This document shows, in pieces, positions 1 through 7,964 of a DNA stretch of 64,000 bases; the stretch's first letter is position 1, and each line of letters opens with the position of its first letter. A model generated the notes under the pieces. That model saw only the letters and a list, made by a program, of their open reading frames with translations, had not been told where the DNA came from and ran no database searches. The stretch comes from Oscillospiraceae bacterium (GTDB taxonomy: Bacteria; Bacillota; Clostridia; Oscillospirales; UBA929): assembly GCA_009782215.1 (NCBI GenBank), contig WRKO01000009.1, positions 21,669 to 85,668 of the forward strand. Reading direction: 5' to 3'. A program made the translations under genes and the position numbers.

Positions 1-135
1 CTGTTTGAGGGCGCTTGGAACCGTTCGGCGGTGGTCGCTTCTTTTCTGGCCGTCTTGGAGATGTGCCGCAACCGTGAGATCGACTTATGCGAAGAAGGTG
101 GAACGTGGAACATTATTCAATCGAAACCGCTATAG
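1..135 (+). CDS. scpA: Segregation and condensation protein A, C-terminal end (partial)
   Basis: Frame 1 is open from the window edge to a TAG at 133-135 and encodes 44 residues beginning LFEGAWNRSAVVASFLAVLE. This matches the C-terminal winged-helix end of ScpA kleisins, where a conserved 'vvatFLAlLEL' helix contacts the SMC head. ScpA bridges the two SMC heads and binds ScpB for chromosome condensation. The reading frame overlaps the start of scpB, the usual order in Bacillota, which supports the call. Only the tail is visible, so intactness cannot be judged. Confidence 0.8.
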   Translation: MFEGAWNRSAVVASFLAVLEMCRNREIDLCEEGGTWNIIQSKPL

Positions 136-635
136 AGGGCATTCTGTTCGCTTCGGGCGAGCCGGTGGCCGTTTCGCGTCTCGCGGCGGCAATCGGCGTG
201 GAGGGGCGAGAGGTTGAGGAAGCCGCCGAGCTATTGTCAGGGCGCTACCGCTATGAACAGCGCGGGTTTCGCTTGGTGCGTTTGGATAAGTCCTTGCAGA
301 TGACCACGGCGCCCGAGCTTGCCGACGTAATCCGAAAAACCTTGGAGGAGCGCAAGCCGCCGCCCATGAGCCGCGCCGCGCTGGAGGTTTTGAGTCTCGC
401 CGCGTATTATCAGCCGATTACCCGTGCCCAAGTGGAGAGGGCGAGGGGAATCGAGAGCGGCGCGACGCTGGCGGGTCTTGTGGATAAGGGGCTGCTGGCT
501 GAAGCCGGAAGGCTGGAGGTTCCGGGACGTCCGATACAATATAAAACCACGCCGAGCTTCCTGCGGGCGTTCGGGCTGTCAAGCCTTGACGACCTTCCCG
601 ACACGGAGCTGGACGGTCAGTTGACGTTGGAGTAG
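105..635 (+). CDS. scpB: Segregation and condensation protein B
   Basis: The product is about 176 residues, the normal ScpB size, with two winged-helix domains. The N-terminal IEGILFASGEPV motif and the central EVLSLAAYYQPITRAQVE segment are family hallmarks. ScpB dimers bind ScpA in the SMC-ScpAB condensin. I place the start at GTG 105, because an AGAAGGTGG Shine-Dalgarno lies just upstream and family proteins begin close to this point. An in-frame ATG at 87 would add MRRRWN and lies upstream of that ribosome site. The gene overlaps the scpA end by about 30 nt, indicating translational coupling. Confidence 0.9.
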   Translation: MEHYSIETAIEGILFASGEPVAVSRLAAAIGVEGREVEEAAELLSGRYRYEQRGFRLVRLDKSLQMTTAPELADVIRKTLEERKPPPMSRAALEVLSLAAYYQPITRAQVERARGIESGATLAGLVDKGLLAEAGRLEVPGRPIQYKTTPSFLRAFGLSSLDDLPDTELDGQLTLE

Positions 636-638
636 AGT

Positions 639-1190
639 ATGCTTGTAACGGGTATCATCTTATTATGTTTATTGCTGTTAGGTTTTGTCCGCTTTGGCGT
701 ACGCGTCGCGCGAACCGCGGATGGGGAAACACGCTTGGTTTTGCGCGTGGGTCTGCTTCGGATAAACCTATTGAAGTGGATGCGCAGGAAAAAGGCGGTG
801 AAACCCAAGGAAAAGCGTGTCCTTCCCTCAACGGTGAAGGATTTCCGAAGCGTTGTTATGCCCGTCCTGCGCGCGCTCCGGCGGGGCGTGAGGATAGATT
901 GTTTGAGGCTGAGACTTGCCATCGCGGGCGAAGACGACCCGTGCGCCGCCGCGCTGCTGTATGGACGGCTGCATACGGCGTGGGGGATTCTGTACCCCCT
1001 GTTGGATGAAACCCTGCGCTTCAAAAAACGGCGGATTGAGTTTAAGCTGGATTTCGATAGCGCGAAAACCGTTTGGGAGGGTGATTTTTCCGTTACGATT
1101 TCTATCGGGCGGCTTATCGGGGTTTTTCTGACGGCGGCGGGCGCGTATATGAAGCAAGAAAAAGCAAGTATTCCAAGGAAGGCGGTATAG
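639..1190 (+). CDS. DUF2953 family membrane-anchored protein
   Basis: This 183-residue protein starts with a hydrophobic segment (MLVTGIILLCLLLLGF) followed by a basic middle and a soluble C-terminal half. The pattern of a TM anchor, an 'LRVGLLRINLL' segment and a terminal 'SIGRLIGVFLTA' helix fits DUF2953 proteins. These sit between scpB and gerW/ytfJ in many spore-forming Bacillota. The function is unknown; the conserved position next to gerW suggests a role linked to sporulation or the envelope, which is inference. A GGAG site lies 8 nt before ATG 639, three bases after the scpB stop. Confidence 0.75.
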   Translation: MLVTGIILLCLLLLGFVRFGVRVARTADGETRLVLRVGLLRINLLKWMRRKKAVKPKEKRVLPSTVKDFRSVVMPVLRALRRGVRIDCLRLRLAIAGEDDPCAAALLYGRLHTAWGILYPLLDETLRFKKRRIEFKLDFDSAKTVWEGDFSVTISIGRLIGVFLTAAGAYMKQEKASIPRKAV

Positions 1191-1194
1191 AAAG

Positions 1195-1584
1195 ATGGAA
1201 AACAAGAAAGGCGTCGCGGAGATTATGAGCGCGACCATGTCCGGGCTGAGGGAAATGGTTGATGTCAACACCATTGTGGGCGAGCCGGTCACGACGGCGG
1301 ACGGGACGACCATCATTCCCGTGACACGCCTGTCTATGGGCTTTTGTTCTGGGGGCTCAGAATTTGGCACGGACAAAAGCTTCAGCGGCGGAGGCGGCGG
1401 AGGCGGCGTTAAGGTCGCGCCTGTGGCGTTTTTGATTGTCAACAACCAAAACGTGAAGCTGATGCCCATATCCGGGACTGCGGAGACTACGTTTGACAAA
1501 GTGGTGGATTTGATTCCAAAGCTGGTCAAGCAGGCGGAAAAATTACTCGCAAAGCACAAAAAAAAGGAAGAAGACGACGAATAA
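1195..1584 (+). CDS. gerW: GerW/YtfJ family sporulation protein
   Basis: The 129-residue product has the family signature: an N-terminal 'METTMSGLREMVDVNTIVGEPV'-type region (seen here at residues 10-32), a 'GTTIIPVTRLSMGFCSGGSEFG' core, a glycine-rich stretch GGGGGGG and a 'VAPVAFLIVNNQNVKLMPI' strand. In Bacillus, GerW (YtfJ) is a forespore protein needed for proper L-alanine germination. Its position between DUF2953 and a D,D-carboxypeptidase gene is the classical neighbourhood. The lysine- and glutamate-rich C-terminus (KHKKKEEDDE) is ordinary for the family. The call supports a sporulating lineage but does not prove that this organism sporulates. Confidence 0.88.
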   Translation: MENKKGVAEIMSATMSGLREMVDVNTIVGEPVTTADGTTIIPVTRLSMGFCSGGSEFGTDKSFSGGGGGGGVKVAPVAFLIVNNQNVKLMPISGTAETTFDKVVDLIPKLVKQAEKLLAKHKKKEEDDE

Positions 1585-1626
1585 CGGACACAGGCGCAGG
1601 GAAAACTTTTTGTTGAGGTGAATTTC

Positions 1627-2661
1627 ATGCGCCGAATGATTGCGATGATTGTATCCGTTTTTCTTCTTTCCTCGCCAGCACTGGCGGCTGGGCCGCCAGT
1701 GTCTGCCGCCGGGGCGGTTTTGATGGACGCCGAGACTGGAACCGTGTTGTTTGAGCATAACGCCGACGCGCGCAGTTTGATTGCGTCCACGACCAAAATT
1801 GTTACCGCGCTGGTCGTTTTGGAGGCTTGCGCAAACCTTGATGAGGTGTGTGTGGTTCCCGCTGAAGCGGTGGGGGTGGAAGGCTCTTCAATGTATCTGC
1901 AAGCGGGGCAAAGCGTCACGGTGCGTGATTTGCTCTACGGGTTGCTGCTGAAATCGGGGAACGACGCGGCTGTGGCGCTGGCGATTCACTGCGCGGGCAG
2001 CGTTGAGGCGTTTGCGGCGATGATGAATGAAAAGGCGGCGGCCTTGAAGCTGAAAAACTCCAGTTTCAGCAACCCCCACGGCTTGAACGCTGAGCATCAC
2101 TTTTCTTCGGCGCGGGATTTGGCTTTATTGACCCGCGCAGCGCTGAAAAACGAGACCTTTTCGCATATGGTTTCGAGTAAGTACGCGCAGATAAACGGCG
2201 TTACGATTAAAAACCACAACCGTATGCTGTGGTCATATTCGGGTTCGGACGGCGTGAAGACGGGTTATACGGTCAACGCGGGGCGGTGCCTTGTTTCCAG
2301 CGCGACGCGTGATGGGATGCGCTTGATTGCGGTGACGCTCAACGACAGGAACGATTGGGTTGACCATGCCGCTATGCTGGATTACGGCTTTGAAGCGTAC
2401 CTCTTAAAGACGCTCTGTCTTGAGGGGGCTGAAATAGGGGTCGTTCCCATGCTCGGCGGGGGAGACGCGTTGGTCAAGGCCGCGCGGTCGGTGCGTGTTT
2501 TGCTGAAAAAGGAACAGGCCGATTCAGTTGATGTACAGATTATGCTGCCCCGGTATCTCTGGCAGCCCGTGATAGAAGGCCAGCGGGTGGGGTTGCTGAC
2601 GGCGGTTTTAGACGGCGAAGTGATAGCTCAATGCCCCTTGATTGCGGAGGTTGGAGCGTGA
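1627..2661 (+). CDS. dacF: D-alanyl-D-alanine carboxypeptidase (PBP5/DacF type), secreted
   Basis: The protein is 344 residues from ATG 1627. A GAGGTGA ribosome site stands just before it, so the upstream GTG 1618 is less likely. A signal peptide (MRRMIAMIVSVFLLSSPALA) is followed by the serine peptidase S11 motifs: SxxK at S54-K57 (STTK), SGN at 110-112 and KTG at 211-213. The C-terminal region (about 260-344) matches the PBP5 C-terminal beta domain. It trims the terminal D-Ala from peptidoglycan stem peptides outside the membrane. Being next to gerW and DUF2953 suggests the sporulation-associated DacF branch; the exact paralogue is uncertain. Confidence 0.9.
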   Translation: MRRMIAMIVSVFLLSSPALAAGPPVSAAGAVLMDAETGTVLFEHNADARSLIASTTKIVTALVVLEACANLDEVCVVPAEAVGVEGSSMYLQAGQSVTVRDLLYGLLLKSGNDAAVALAIHCAGSVEAFAAMMNEKAAALKLKNSSFSNPHGLNAEHHFSSARDLALLTRAALKNETFSHMVSSKYAQINGVTIKNHNRMLWSYSGSDGVKTGYTVNAGRCLVSSATRDGMRLIAVTLNDRNDWVDHAAMLDYGFEAYLLKTLCLEGAEIGVVPMLGGGDALVKAARSVRVLLKKEQADSVDVQIMLPRYLWQPVIEGQRVGLLTAVLDGEVIAQCPLIAEVGA

Positions 2662-3266
2662 AGGAACGGCTGCAAAAAATCATATCGTCCCGCGGATTGA
2701 TGTCGCGCCGCGCCGCCGAAGCGCTGATTGGGCGGGGCGGCGTCTCTGTGGACGGGAAGAAGGCGGTGATTGGGGATTCCGCCAATCCTGAAACGCAGGA
2801 AATCCTTGTTTCCGGCCGCCCGCTCCCGCCCCTCCCCAAGGCGGTGTACATACTCTTGAACAAACCGCGCGGGGTGACGACCACCTTGCGGGATGTTCAC
2901 GCGAAAAAAACGGTGCGGGAATTGCTGCCAGAGAACCTCGGCTATCTTGTGCCGGTCGGCAGGCTGGATAAGGAGTCGGAGGGACTGCTGCTGATGACCA
3001 ATGACGGGGCCGCCGTGCGGCGGCTGACGCATCCGTCCTCCGGCGTTGAGAAGGAATACAGGGTCACTGTTCTGCCGGATGAGGAGCTGACCATTACGAT
3101 TACGGAAGGGAAAAAGCATCAGGTGAGGAATATGTGTAAAGTAAGAGGCTTAACAGTAACAAGGCTGATTCGCGTGCGCGAGGGCGCGCTGATGCTTGGG
3201 ACTCTCAAGCCGGGAGAGTGGCGTTATTTGACGGAGAAGGAAATTGGCTATGTGCGCGGAAAATAG
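2658..3266 (+). CDS. rluB: Pseudouridine synthase, RluB/RsuA family, short form
   Basis: GTG 2658 overlaps the carboxypeptidase stop (GTGA), giving 202 residues. Residues 1-50 form an S4 RNA-binding domain (RLQKIISSRGLMSRRAAEAL), and the catalytic motif GRLDKESEGLLLMTNDG has its aspartate at D104. The enzyme isomerises a uridine in large-subunit or small-subunit rRNA. Oddly, after KEYRVTV the sequence jumps to 'LPDEELTITITEGKKHQVRNM'. The loop and strands of roughly 35-40 residues that usually separate these motifs are missing, so the protein is clearly shorter than the usual 230-250. The frame is intact on both sides, so this is an in-frame shortening. Confidence 0.85.
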   Translation: MKERLQKIISSRGLMSRRAAEALIGRGGVSVDGKKAVIGDSANPETQEILVSGRPLPPLPKAVYILLNKPRGVTTTLRDVHAKKTVRELLPENLGYLVPVGRLDKESEGLLLMTNDGAAVRRLTHPSSGVEKEYRVTVLPDEELTITITEGKKHQVRNMCKVRGLTVTRLIRVREGALMLGTLKPGEWRYLTEKEIGYVRGK

Positions 3267-4455
3267 GGTTACGGTGGTCGGCGCGGGAGCGGCGGGGCTG
3301 ATTGCAGCGGTACGGGCCGCGCAGTGTGGCGCGAATGTGCGGCTGCTGGAGCGGAACAACCGGCCCGGCGTGAAGCTGTCAATCACCGGGAAGGGACGGT
3401 GCAACGTCACGAACAACTGCGACGCGGACACGTTTCTGCGGCATTGCAACAACGGAAAGTTTTTGCGAAGCGCGCTGGCGCATTTCTCTCCGGCGGACGT
3501 AATGGCGTTTTTTGAGTCGCTGGGCGTCCCTTTGGTTACCGAACGGGGGCGGCGCGTCTTTCCGCAAAGCGGACAAGCGTCCGATATCGTAAATGCGCTT
3601 GTCCGCGAGGCGGCGCGATTGGGCGTCTCGATAGAATACGGACGCCGCGTCCGCGCCTTGGACGCGGGTTTTGAAAAAGGCGGCGCGCTGATACTGGCGA
3701 CCGGCGGGATTAGCTATCCTAAAACCGGCTCTACCGGGGACGGATATCGGCTCGCCGAGCAAGCCGGGCATACGGTAGCGCCCCTTTCGCCGTCGCTGAT
3801 TCCTCTGGAGTCTCCCGACGTGTTTTGCTCTGAGCTGCAAGGGTTATCCCTGCGGAATGTGACGCTCCGCCTGATAGACGGGCAGGGAAGGGAGCTTTTC
3901 CGTGAGGGGCCGGGCGAGATGCTGTTTACCCATTTTGGAATTTCAGGGCCGTTGGTACTGAGCGCGTCGGTGCTATGGAATAAAGGATGCGCGGCGGTCA
4001 TAGACCTCAAGCCGGGATTGACGGAACAGCAGTTATATGCCCGTATTGAGCGTGATTTTATCCAATACGGCGCGAGGGAGACGGGCAACGCGCTTACCGA
4101 CTTGTTGCATAAACGCATGATTTCCGTTATAATAAACCTTGCGGGGCTTAATGCCGCAAAAAGGGCGGCGGAGGTTACGCGGGCGGAACGGTTGGCGCTG
4201 CTTCAAACGATTAAGCGGTTTCCGATAGCCGTATCGGGCACGCGCCCTGCCGACGAGGCCGTTGTGACACGCGGCGGCGTGGTTTTGAAAGAAGTTGACC
4301 CGCGCACTATGCGGTCAAAGCTCCATAAAGATCTATATTTTGCGGGGGAGATTCTGGACTTGGACGGCTGCACGGGCGGATACAATTTGCAAATCGCGTG
4401 GTCTACAGGCTGGGCGGCCGGTGAAGCGGCGGCGGCGGGCCGCGGCGGAGAATGA
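3250..4455 (+). CDS. NAD(P)/FAD-dependent oxidoreductase, HI0933/BaiN family
   Basis: The product is 401 residues from ATG 3250, preceded by GGAGAAGGAAA and overlapping rluB by 17 nt. The N-terminal dinucleotide-binding motif VVGAGAAGLIAA and 'KLSITGKGRCNVTNN' identify the HI0933-like flavoprotein family. Later motifs are ATGGISYPKTGSTGDGYRLA, 'TRGGVVLKEVDP' and the C-terminal FAD motif 'GEILDLDGCTGGYNLQIAWSTG'. Members are soluble flavoenzymes; BaiN acts in bile-acid dehydroxylation in one gut Clostridium, but most have no assigned substrate. A housekeeping neighbour position before cmk is common in Clostridia, so a bile-acid role should not be assumed. Confidence 0.85.
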   Translation: MCAENRVTVVGAGAAGLIAAVRAAQCGANVRLLERNNRPGVKLSITGKGRCNVTNNCDADTFLRHCNNGKFLRSALAHFSPADVMAFFESLGVPLVTERGRRVFPQSGQASDIVNALVREAARLGVSIEYGRRVRALDAGFEKGGALILATGGISYPKTGSTGDGYRLAEQAGHTVAPLSPSLIPLESPDVFCSELQGLSLRNVTLRLIDGQGRELFREGPGEMLFTHFGISGPLVLSASVLWNKGCAAVIDLKPGLTEQQLYARIERDFIQYGARETGNALTDLLHKRMISVIINLAGLNAAKRAAEVTRAERLALLQTIKRFPIAVSGTRPADEAVVTRGGVVLKEVDPRTMRSKLHKDLYFAGEILDLDGCTGGYNLQIAWSTGWAAGEAAAAGRGGE

Positions 4456-4482
4456 TTTGGGTGAACGGAAAGGAGCGGCGTT

Positions 4483-5136
4483 ATGCAGGTTTGCAGCGTT
4501 GCCATCGACGGACCGTCGGGGGCGGGTAAAAGCACCATATCGCGCACGGTTTCAAAAAGGCTGGGGTTTGTCTACATAGACACAGGCGCGCTGTACCGTG
4601 TCATTGGCTTGAGGGTTGTGGAAACAGGCTTGATGGACTTGGACACGCTCAAGCTCTCCATTGAGTTTACAAACGGGGAACAGCGGATGTTCGACGGCAC
4701 GCGCGACGTGACGGAGGCTATCCGCAGACACGAAGTCTCCAAGGCGGCCAGCGATTGCTCCGCGCTGCCGGAGGTGCGCGCTTTTTTGCTTCAGCTCCAG
4801 CGAGACCTTGCCGGCAAAAATAACGCGCTCATGGACGGGCGGGACATCGGTACGGTGGTACTCCCCAACGCGGATCTTAAAATTTTTCTTACCGCCACGC
4901 CCGAATGCCGCGCGCAGAGGCGTTTTGAGGAGTTATCCCAAAAGGGCGGCGTGTTTACCTACGAGCAAATCCTGTCGGACATCAAGCAGCGCGATTTCAA
5001 TGACAGCACCCGCAAGGAAGCTCCGCTGAAAAGAGCGCCTGACGCCGTTTTACTGGATACCACAGGGAATACGTTTGATGAAAGCGCGTCCTTGGTGGAG
5101 GCCTTGATACGGGAGAGACTGACCGATGTTTTATAA
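4483..5136 (+). CDS. cmk: Cytidylate kinase
   Basis: This 217-residue kinase has the Walker A loop GPSGAGKST at residues 10-18 and the family motif 'YIDTGALYRVIGLRVV' just after it. 'LMDGRDIGTVVLPNADLKIFLTA' and the 'RDFNDSTRKEAPLKRAPDAVLLDTT' lid/CMP-binding region complete the signature. It phosphorylates CMP and dCMP for nucleotide recycling. GGAAAGGAG precedes the ATG. The gene overlaps plsC by 11 nt, and cmk-plsC-ispH/S1 is a widely conserved string in Clostridia, which strengthens all three calls. Confidence 0.95.
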   Translation: MQVCSVAIDGPSGAGKSTISRTVSKRLGFVYIDTGALYRVIGLRVVETGLMDLDTLKLSIEFTNGEQRMFDGTRDVTEAIRRHEVSKAASDCSALPEVRAFLLQLQRDLAGKNNALMDGRDIGTVVLPNADLKIFLTATPECRAQRRFEELSQKGGVFTYEQILSDIKQRDFNDSTRKEAPLKRAPDAVLLDTTGNTFDESASLVEALIRERLTDVL

Positions 5137-5713
5137 ATTCGCTCATATCGTCGTCGGTGTCATCTTTCGGGTTATTTTTCGGTTTAAGGTTATCGGGCGC
5201 GAAAATGTACCGGCGGGCGGCGCGCTGATTTGCGCCAACCATTCCTCGCTGACAGACCCGGTTTTTATCGCCCTTGCCTTGAAACGGAAAGACCGCCCGC
5301 GCTTTATGGCGAAGAAGGAGCTTTTTAAGATATTCGGTTTCAAGCAAATCATCATAGGCTTGGGGGCGTATCCGGTTGACCGCGGCGCGTCTGATTTGGC
5401 GGCTGTCCGAACGACGCTTCAAATCCTCAGGCAGGGACAGAATGTGCTTATTTTTCCTCACGGTCACCGTATTACGGCGGGCGGAGAGAACATGACGATG
5501 AAGAATGGCGCGGCGATGCTGGCTTTTCATTCGGGAGCGCCGCTGCTCCCGGCGTATCTGACGGCGGGGCGCAGGGTGTTTTTCGATAAAATCCAAGTGG
5601 TCTTCGGCAAGCCTTTCAACGTCGAGCAAAAGCCCGGCGTTAAGAGTTCGGAGCTATACGCGGCGCTGGCCGAGCGCTTGAAAGAGGAGATATATGCTCT
5701 CAAACCGAATTGA
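5126..5713 (+). CDS. plsC: 1-acyl-sn-glycerol-3-phosphate acyltransferase
   Basis: The 195-residue protein contains the acyltransferase HxxxxD motif as NHSSLTD, the 'FMAKKELFKIFGF' block, and 'NVLIFPHGHRI' in the place of the FPEGTRS motif. It acylates lysophosphatidate to phosphatidate at the membrane. The substitution of FPHGHR for the usual FPEGTR is unusual: the glutamate of the phosphate-binding loop has become histidine and the threonine is also changed. Size is normal. The ATG lies inside the cmk end, and the ispH-S1 start lies inside the plsC end, so the three genes are probably translated as a coupled unit. Confidence 0.88.
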   Translation: MFYKFAHIVVGVIFRVIFRFKVIGRENVPAGGALICANHSSLTDPVFIALALKRKDRPRFMAKKELFKIFGFKQIIIGLGAYPVDRGASDLAAVRTTLQILRQGQNVLIFPHGHRITAGGENMTMKNGAAMLAFHSGAPLLPAYLTAGRRVFFDKIQVVFGKPFNVEQKPGVKSSELYAALAERLKEEIYALKPN

Positions 5714-7910
5714 AATCATCCCCAACGCGGGATATTGCAGGGGTGTGGCCCGGGCGGTCAGGATGGCGGCGGACGCCGCGCCCTGTTATACGCTTGGCCC
5801 GCTGATTCACAATCGCCGCGCGGTGAGCGAGCTGGAAGCGGCCGGCGTGCGCGTCATAGAATCGGTGGATGAATTGCCCGAAGGCGGCACGCTGATTATC
5901 CGCACCCACGGGGCTTCGCCAGACTTATACGCCGAGCTGGAGGAGCGGGGAATCAGCTATCTGGACGCCACCTGCCCTGATGTGAGGAAGATACACACGC
6001 TTGTGTCCGCCGAAAGTGAGGGGGGAAGGCTTCTCCTTCTTTTTGGCGACCCGTCGCACCCGGAGGTAAAGGCGACCGTGGCTTGGTGCCGTGAATGCAT
6101 TGTGTTTTCTGAATTTGAGCGGTTGAAAGAGCTTGCCGCGGATGCGGATAAGCCGATTACGATGGCGGCTCAGACAACCGCCGAATCGGCGATTTATGAA
6201 AAATGCCGTGAATTTCTTAAAAAAGAGTATACAAACGCGAAAATTCTTGATACAATATGCGGTGCAACCATTTTGCGTCAGTGGCAAACGGCGGAGTTAT
6301 CGCGTCGGGCGGGCTTCATGGTTGTTGTGGGAGACCCGTCGAGCGCCAACACGAGGCACTTGGCAGCGGTGTGCGAATGTCCGGTTTTTATTGTGGAGGG
6401 CGGAAACGAAGTCCGCGCTTTGATGAAAGCCAATCAGGGCATTATGAGCGGCGTATCGCCGCTTGGCGTTACCGCAGGCGCTTCCACCCCGTCCGCCATC
6501 ATTGAGGAGGTAGTGTCACATATGAATGAAGAACTCAGCGGCCTGACGCCGCAGGACGAACAGTCCCAAGAGCAAAATCAAGAACAGCAGCTCAGCGCGG
6601 AGCCGACCTTTGAGGAAATGCTGGAGGATTCCCTGCGCCCGCTGCACACCGGCGAAAAAATCACCGGCGTCATCACCGGCATTTCGCCTACCGAGATACA
6701 GGTCGATTTGGGCAGCAAGCACGCCGCTTATATCCCGCTGAACGAGCTGACGGACGACCCTGCCGTTGACCCCCATTCGCTGGTCAAGATTGGCGACGAA
6801 ATCGAAACGTATATCATGCGCGTCAATGACGTTGAGGGGACGGCCATGCTCAGCAAGCGGCGCTTAGACACCGTTAAGAGCTGGGAAGACGTTGAATCGG
6901 CGCAGGAATCGCACGCTATATTAGAGGGAATCGTCGTTGAGGAAAACAAGGGCGGCGTTGTCGTCTCGGTCAGGGGTGTCCGTATCTTTGTGCCGGCCTC
7001 ACAGACCGGGCTGCCCAGAGAGGCTCCGATGAGCGACCTTTTGAAGCAGAAGGTACGCTTGCGCGTGACAGAATTCCACCGTTCCCGCCGCCGCGTGGTC
7101 GGTTCCATCCGTTCCGTGTCGCAGGAGGATCGCCGCTCCGCCGCAAAAGCCGTGTGGGACAACGTGGAGGCCGGAAAGCAGTATAGGGGAGTCGTCAAGT
7201 CGATGACCGCGTACGGTGTTTTTGTGGATATCGGCGGTGTGGACGGGCTTGTGCATCTCTCAGAGCTTTCATGGCAGCGGCTGAAAGCGCCCACCGATTA
7301 TGTCAATGTCGGCGACGAGCTGGACGTTACCGTCATCAGCGTGGATAGGGAAAAGCACCGTATCTCGCTGAGCCACCGCAAGCCGGAAGACAACCCTTGG
7401 CTGAAATTTGTCAACGTGTTCAATGTGGGCGACGTCGTCAAGGTCAAGGTCAACAAGCTGATGGCGTTCGGCGCGTTTGCCGAAATCACTCCCGGTGTTG
7501 ACGGGCTGATTCACATATCTCAGCTTTCTGACCGCCGTATCGGAAAGCCGTCAGAAATCGTCAACGAGGGGGATACCATCGACGTCAAAATCACCGACAT
7601 CGACCTCATCCGTAAAAAGATTTCTCTCTCTGCCCGCGCCCTCATTGAGCCGGAGCCGGAAGAGCAGTTTGACACCGGGCCGGACGAAATTGTCGCCATG
7701 TCTGACGAGACGGAAACGATTGTCGCGGAGAAGCTGGACATTGCGCCGGAAGAGCCGCCTGCCGAATCCACTGAGACCATTGAAATCATTGAAGAAGAGC
7801 CGGTGGCGGAGACGGCTGAAGAACCGGCCGAAACGCACATAGAAGAAACCGCGGAAGAAGCTGCCGAAGAAACGAAAGAAGAGACTCCCGCAGAGTCATC
7901 GGAAGAATAA
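5694..7910 (+). CDS. ispH: 4-hydroxy-3-methylbut-2-enyl diphosphate reductase fused to S1 RNA-binding repeats
   Basis: The first ~285 residues are IspH: the three [4Fe-4S]-cluster cysteines are C15 (GYCRGV), C94 (DATCPDV) and C189 (DTICGAT), with RTHG at 70-73. IspH makes IPP and DMAPP in the last MEP-pathway step. Four S1/OB repeats follow at roughly 318-388, 405-475, 498-565 and 580-650, the third being most typical (VKSMTAYGVFVDIGGVDGLVHLSEL). An acidic, Glu/Pro-rich tail occupies 660-738. This fusion of ispH with a ribosomal-protein-S1-like part is known from Clostridia, so it is a lineage marker. GAGGAGA precedes ATG 5694. Confidence 0.95.
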   Translation: MLSNRIEIIPNAGYCRGVARAVRMAADAAPCYTLGPLIHNRRAVSELEAAGVRVIESVDELPEGGTLIIRTHGASPDLYAELEERGISYLDATCPDVRKIHTLVSAESEGGRLLLLFGDPSHPEVKATVAWCRECIVFSEFERLKELAADADKPITMAAQTTAESAIYEKCREFLKKEYTNAKILDTICGATILRQWQTAELSRRAGFMVVVGDPSSANTRHLAAVCECPVFIVEGGNEVRALMKANQGIMSGVSPLGVTAGASTPSAIIEEVVSHMNEELSGLTPQDEQSQEQNQEQQLSAEPTFEEMLEDSLRPLHTGEKITGVITGISPTEIQVDLGSKHAAYIPLNELTDDPAVDPHSLVKIGDEIETYIMRVNDVEGTAMLSKRRLDTVKSWEDVESAQESHAILEGIVVEENKGGVVVSVRGVRIFVPASQTGLPREAPMSDLLKQKVRLRVTEFHRSRRRVVGSIRSVSQEDRRSAAKAVWDNVEAGKQYRGVVKSMTAYGVFVDIGGVDGLVHLSELSWQRLKAPTDYVNVGDELDVTVISVDREKHRISLSHRKPEDNPWLKFVNVFNVGDVVKVKVNKLMAFGAFAEITPGVDGLIHISQLSDRRIGKPSEIVNEGDTIDVKITDIDLIRKKISLSARALIEPEPEEQFDTGPDEIVAMSDETETIVAEKLDIAPEEPPAESTETIEIIEEEPVAETAEEPAETHIEETAEEAAEETKEETPAESSEE

Positions 7911-7922
7911 CCCTCAATAAAT

Positions 7923-7962
7923 ACACCGCCTTTGGTTAGAATATATCCAAAGGCGGTGTTTA
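7923..7962 (+). terminator. Strong intrinsic terminator hairpin after ispH-S1
   Basis: A perfect 13-bp stem pairs 7923-7935 (ACACCGCCTTTGG) with 7947-7959 around an 11-nt loop, followed by TTTATT. It starts 12 nt after the ispH-S1 stop and would end the long operon. The 3' arm contains AAAGGCGGTG, which is also the only plausible Shine-Dalgarno for the GH18 gene that starts at 7965, so the hairpin may also hide that site. Confidence 0.85.
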
Positions 7963-7964
7963 TT

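Noticed and set aside
3250..4455. A bile-acid-modifying role because of BaiN similarity
   Set aside because: The HI0933 family is broad, and the gene is embedded in a housekeeping operon with no other bile-acid genes in the window.
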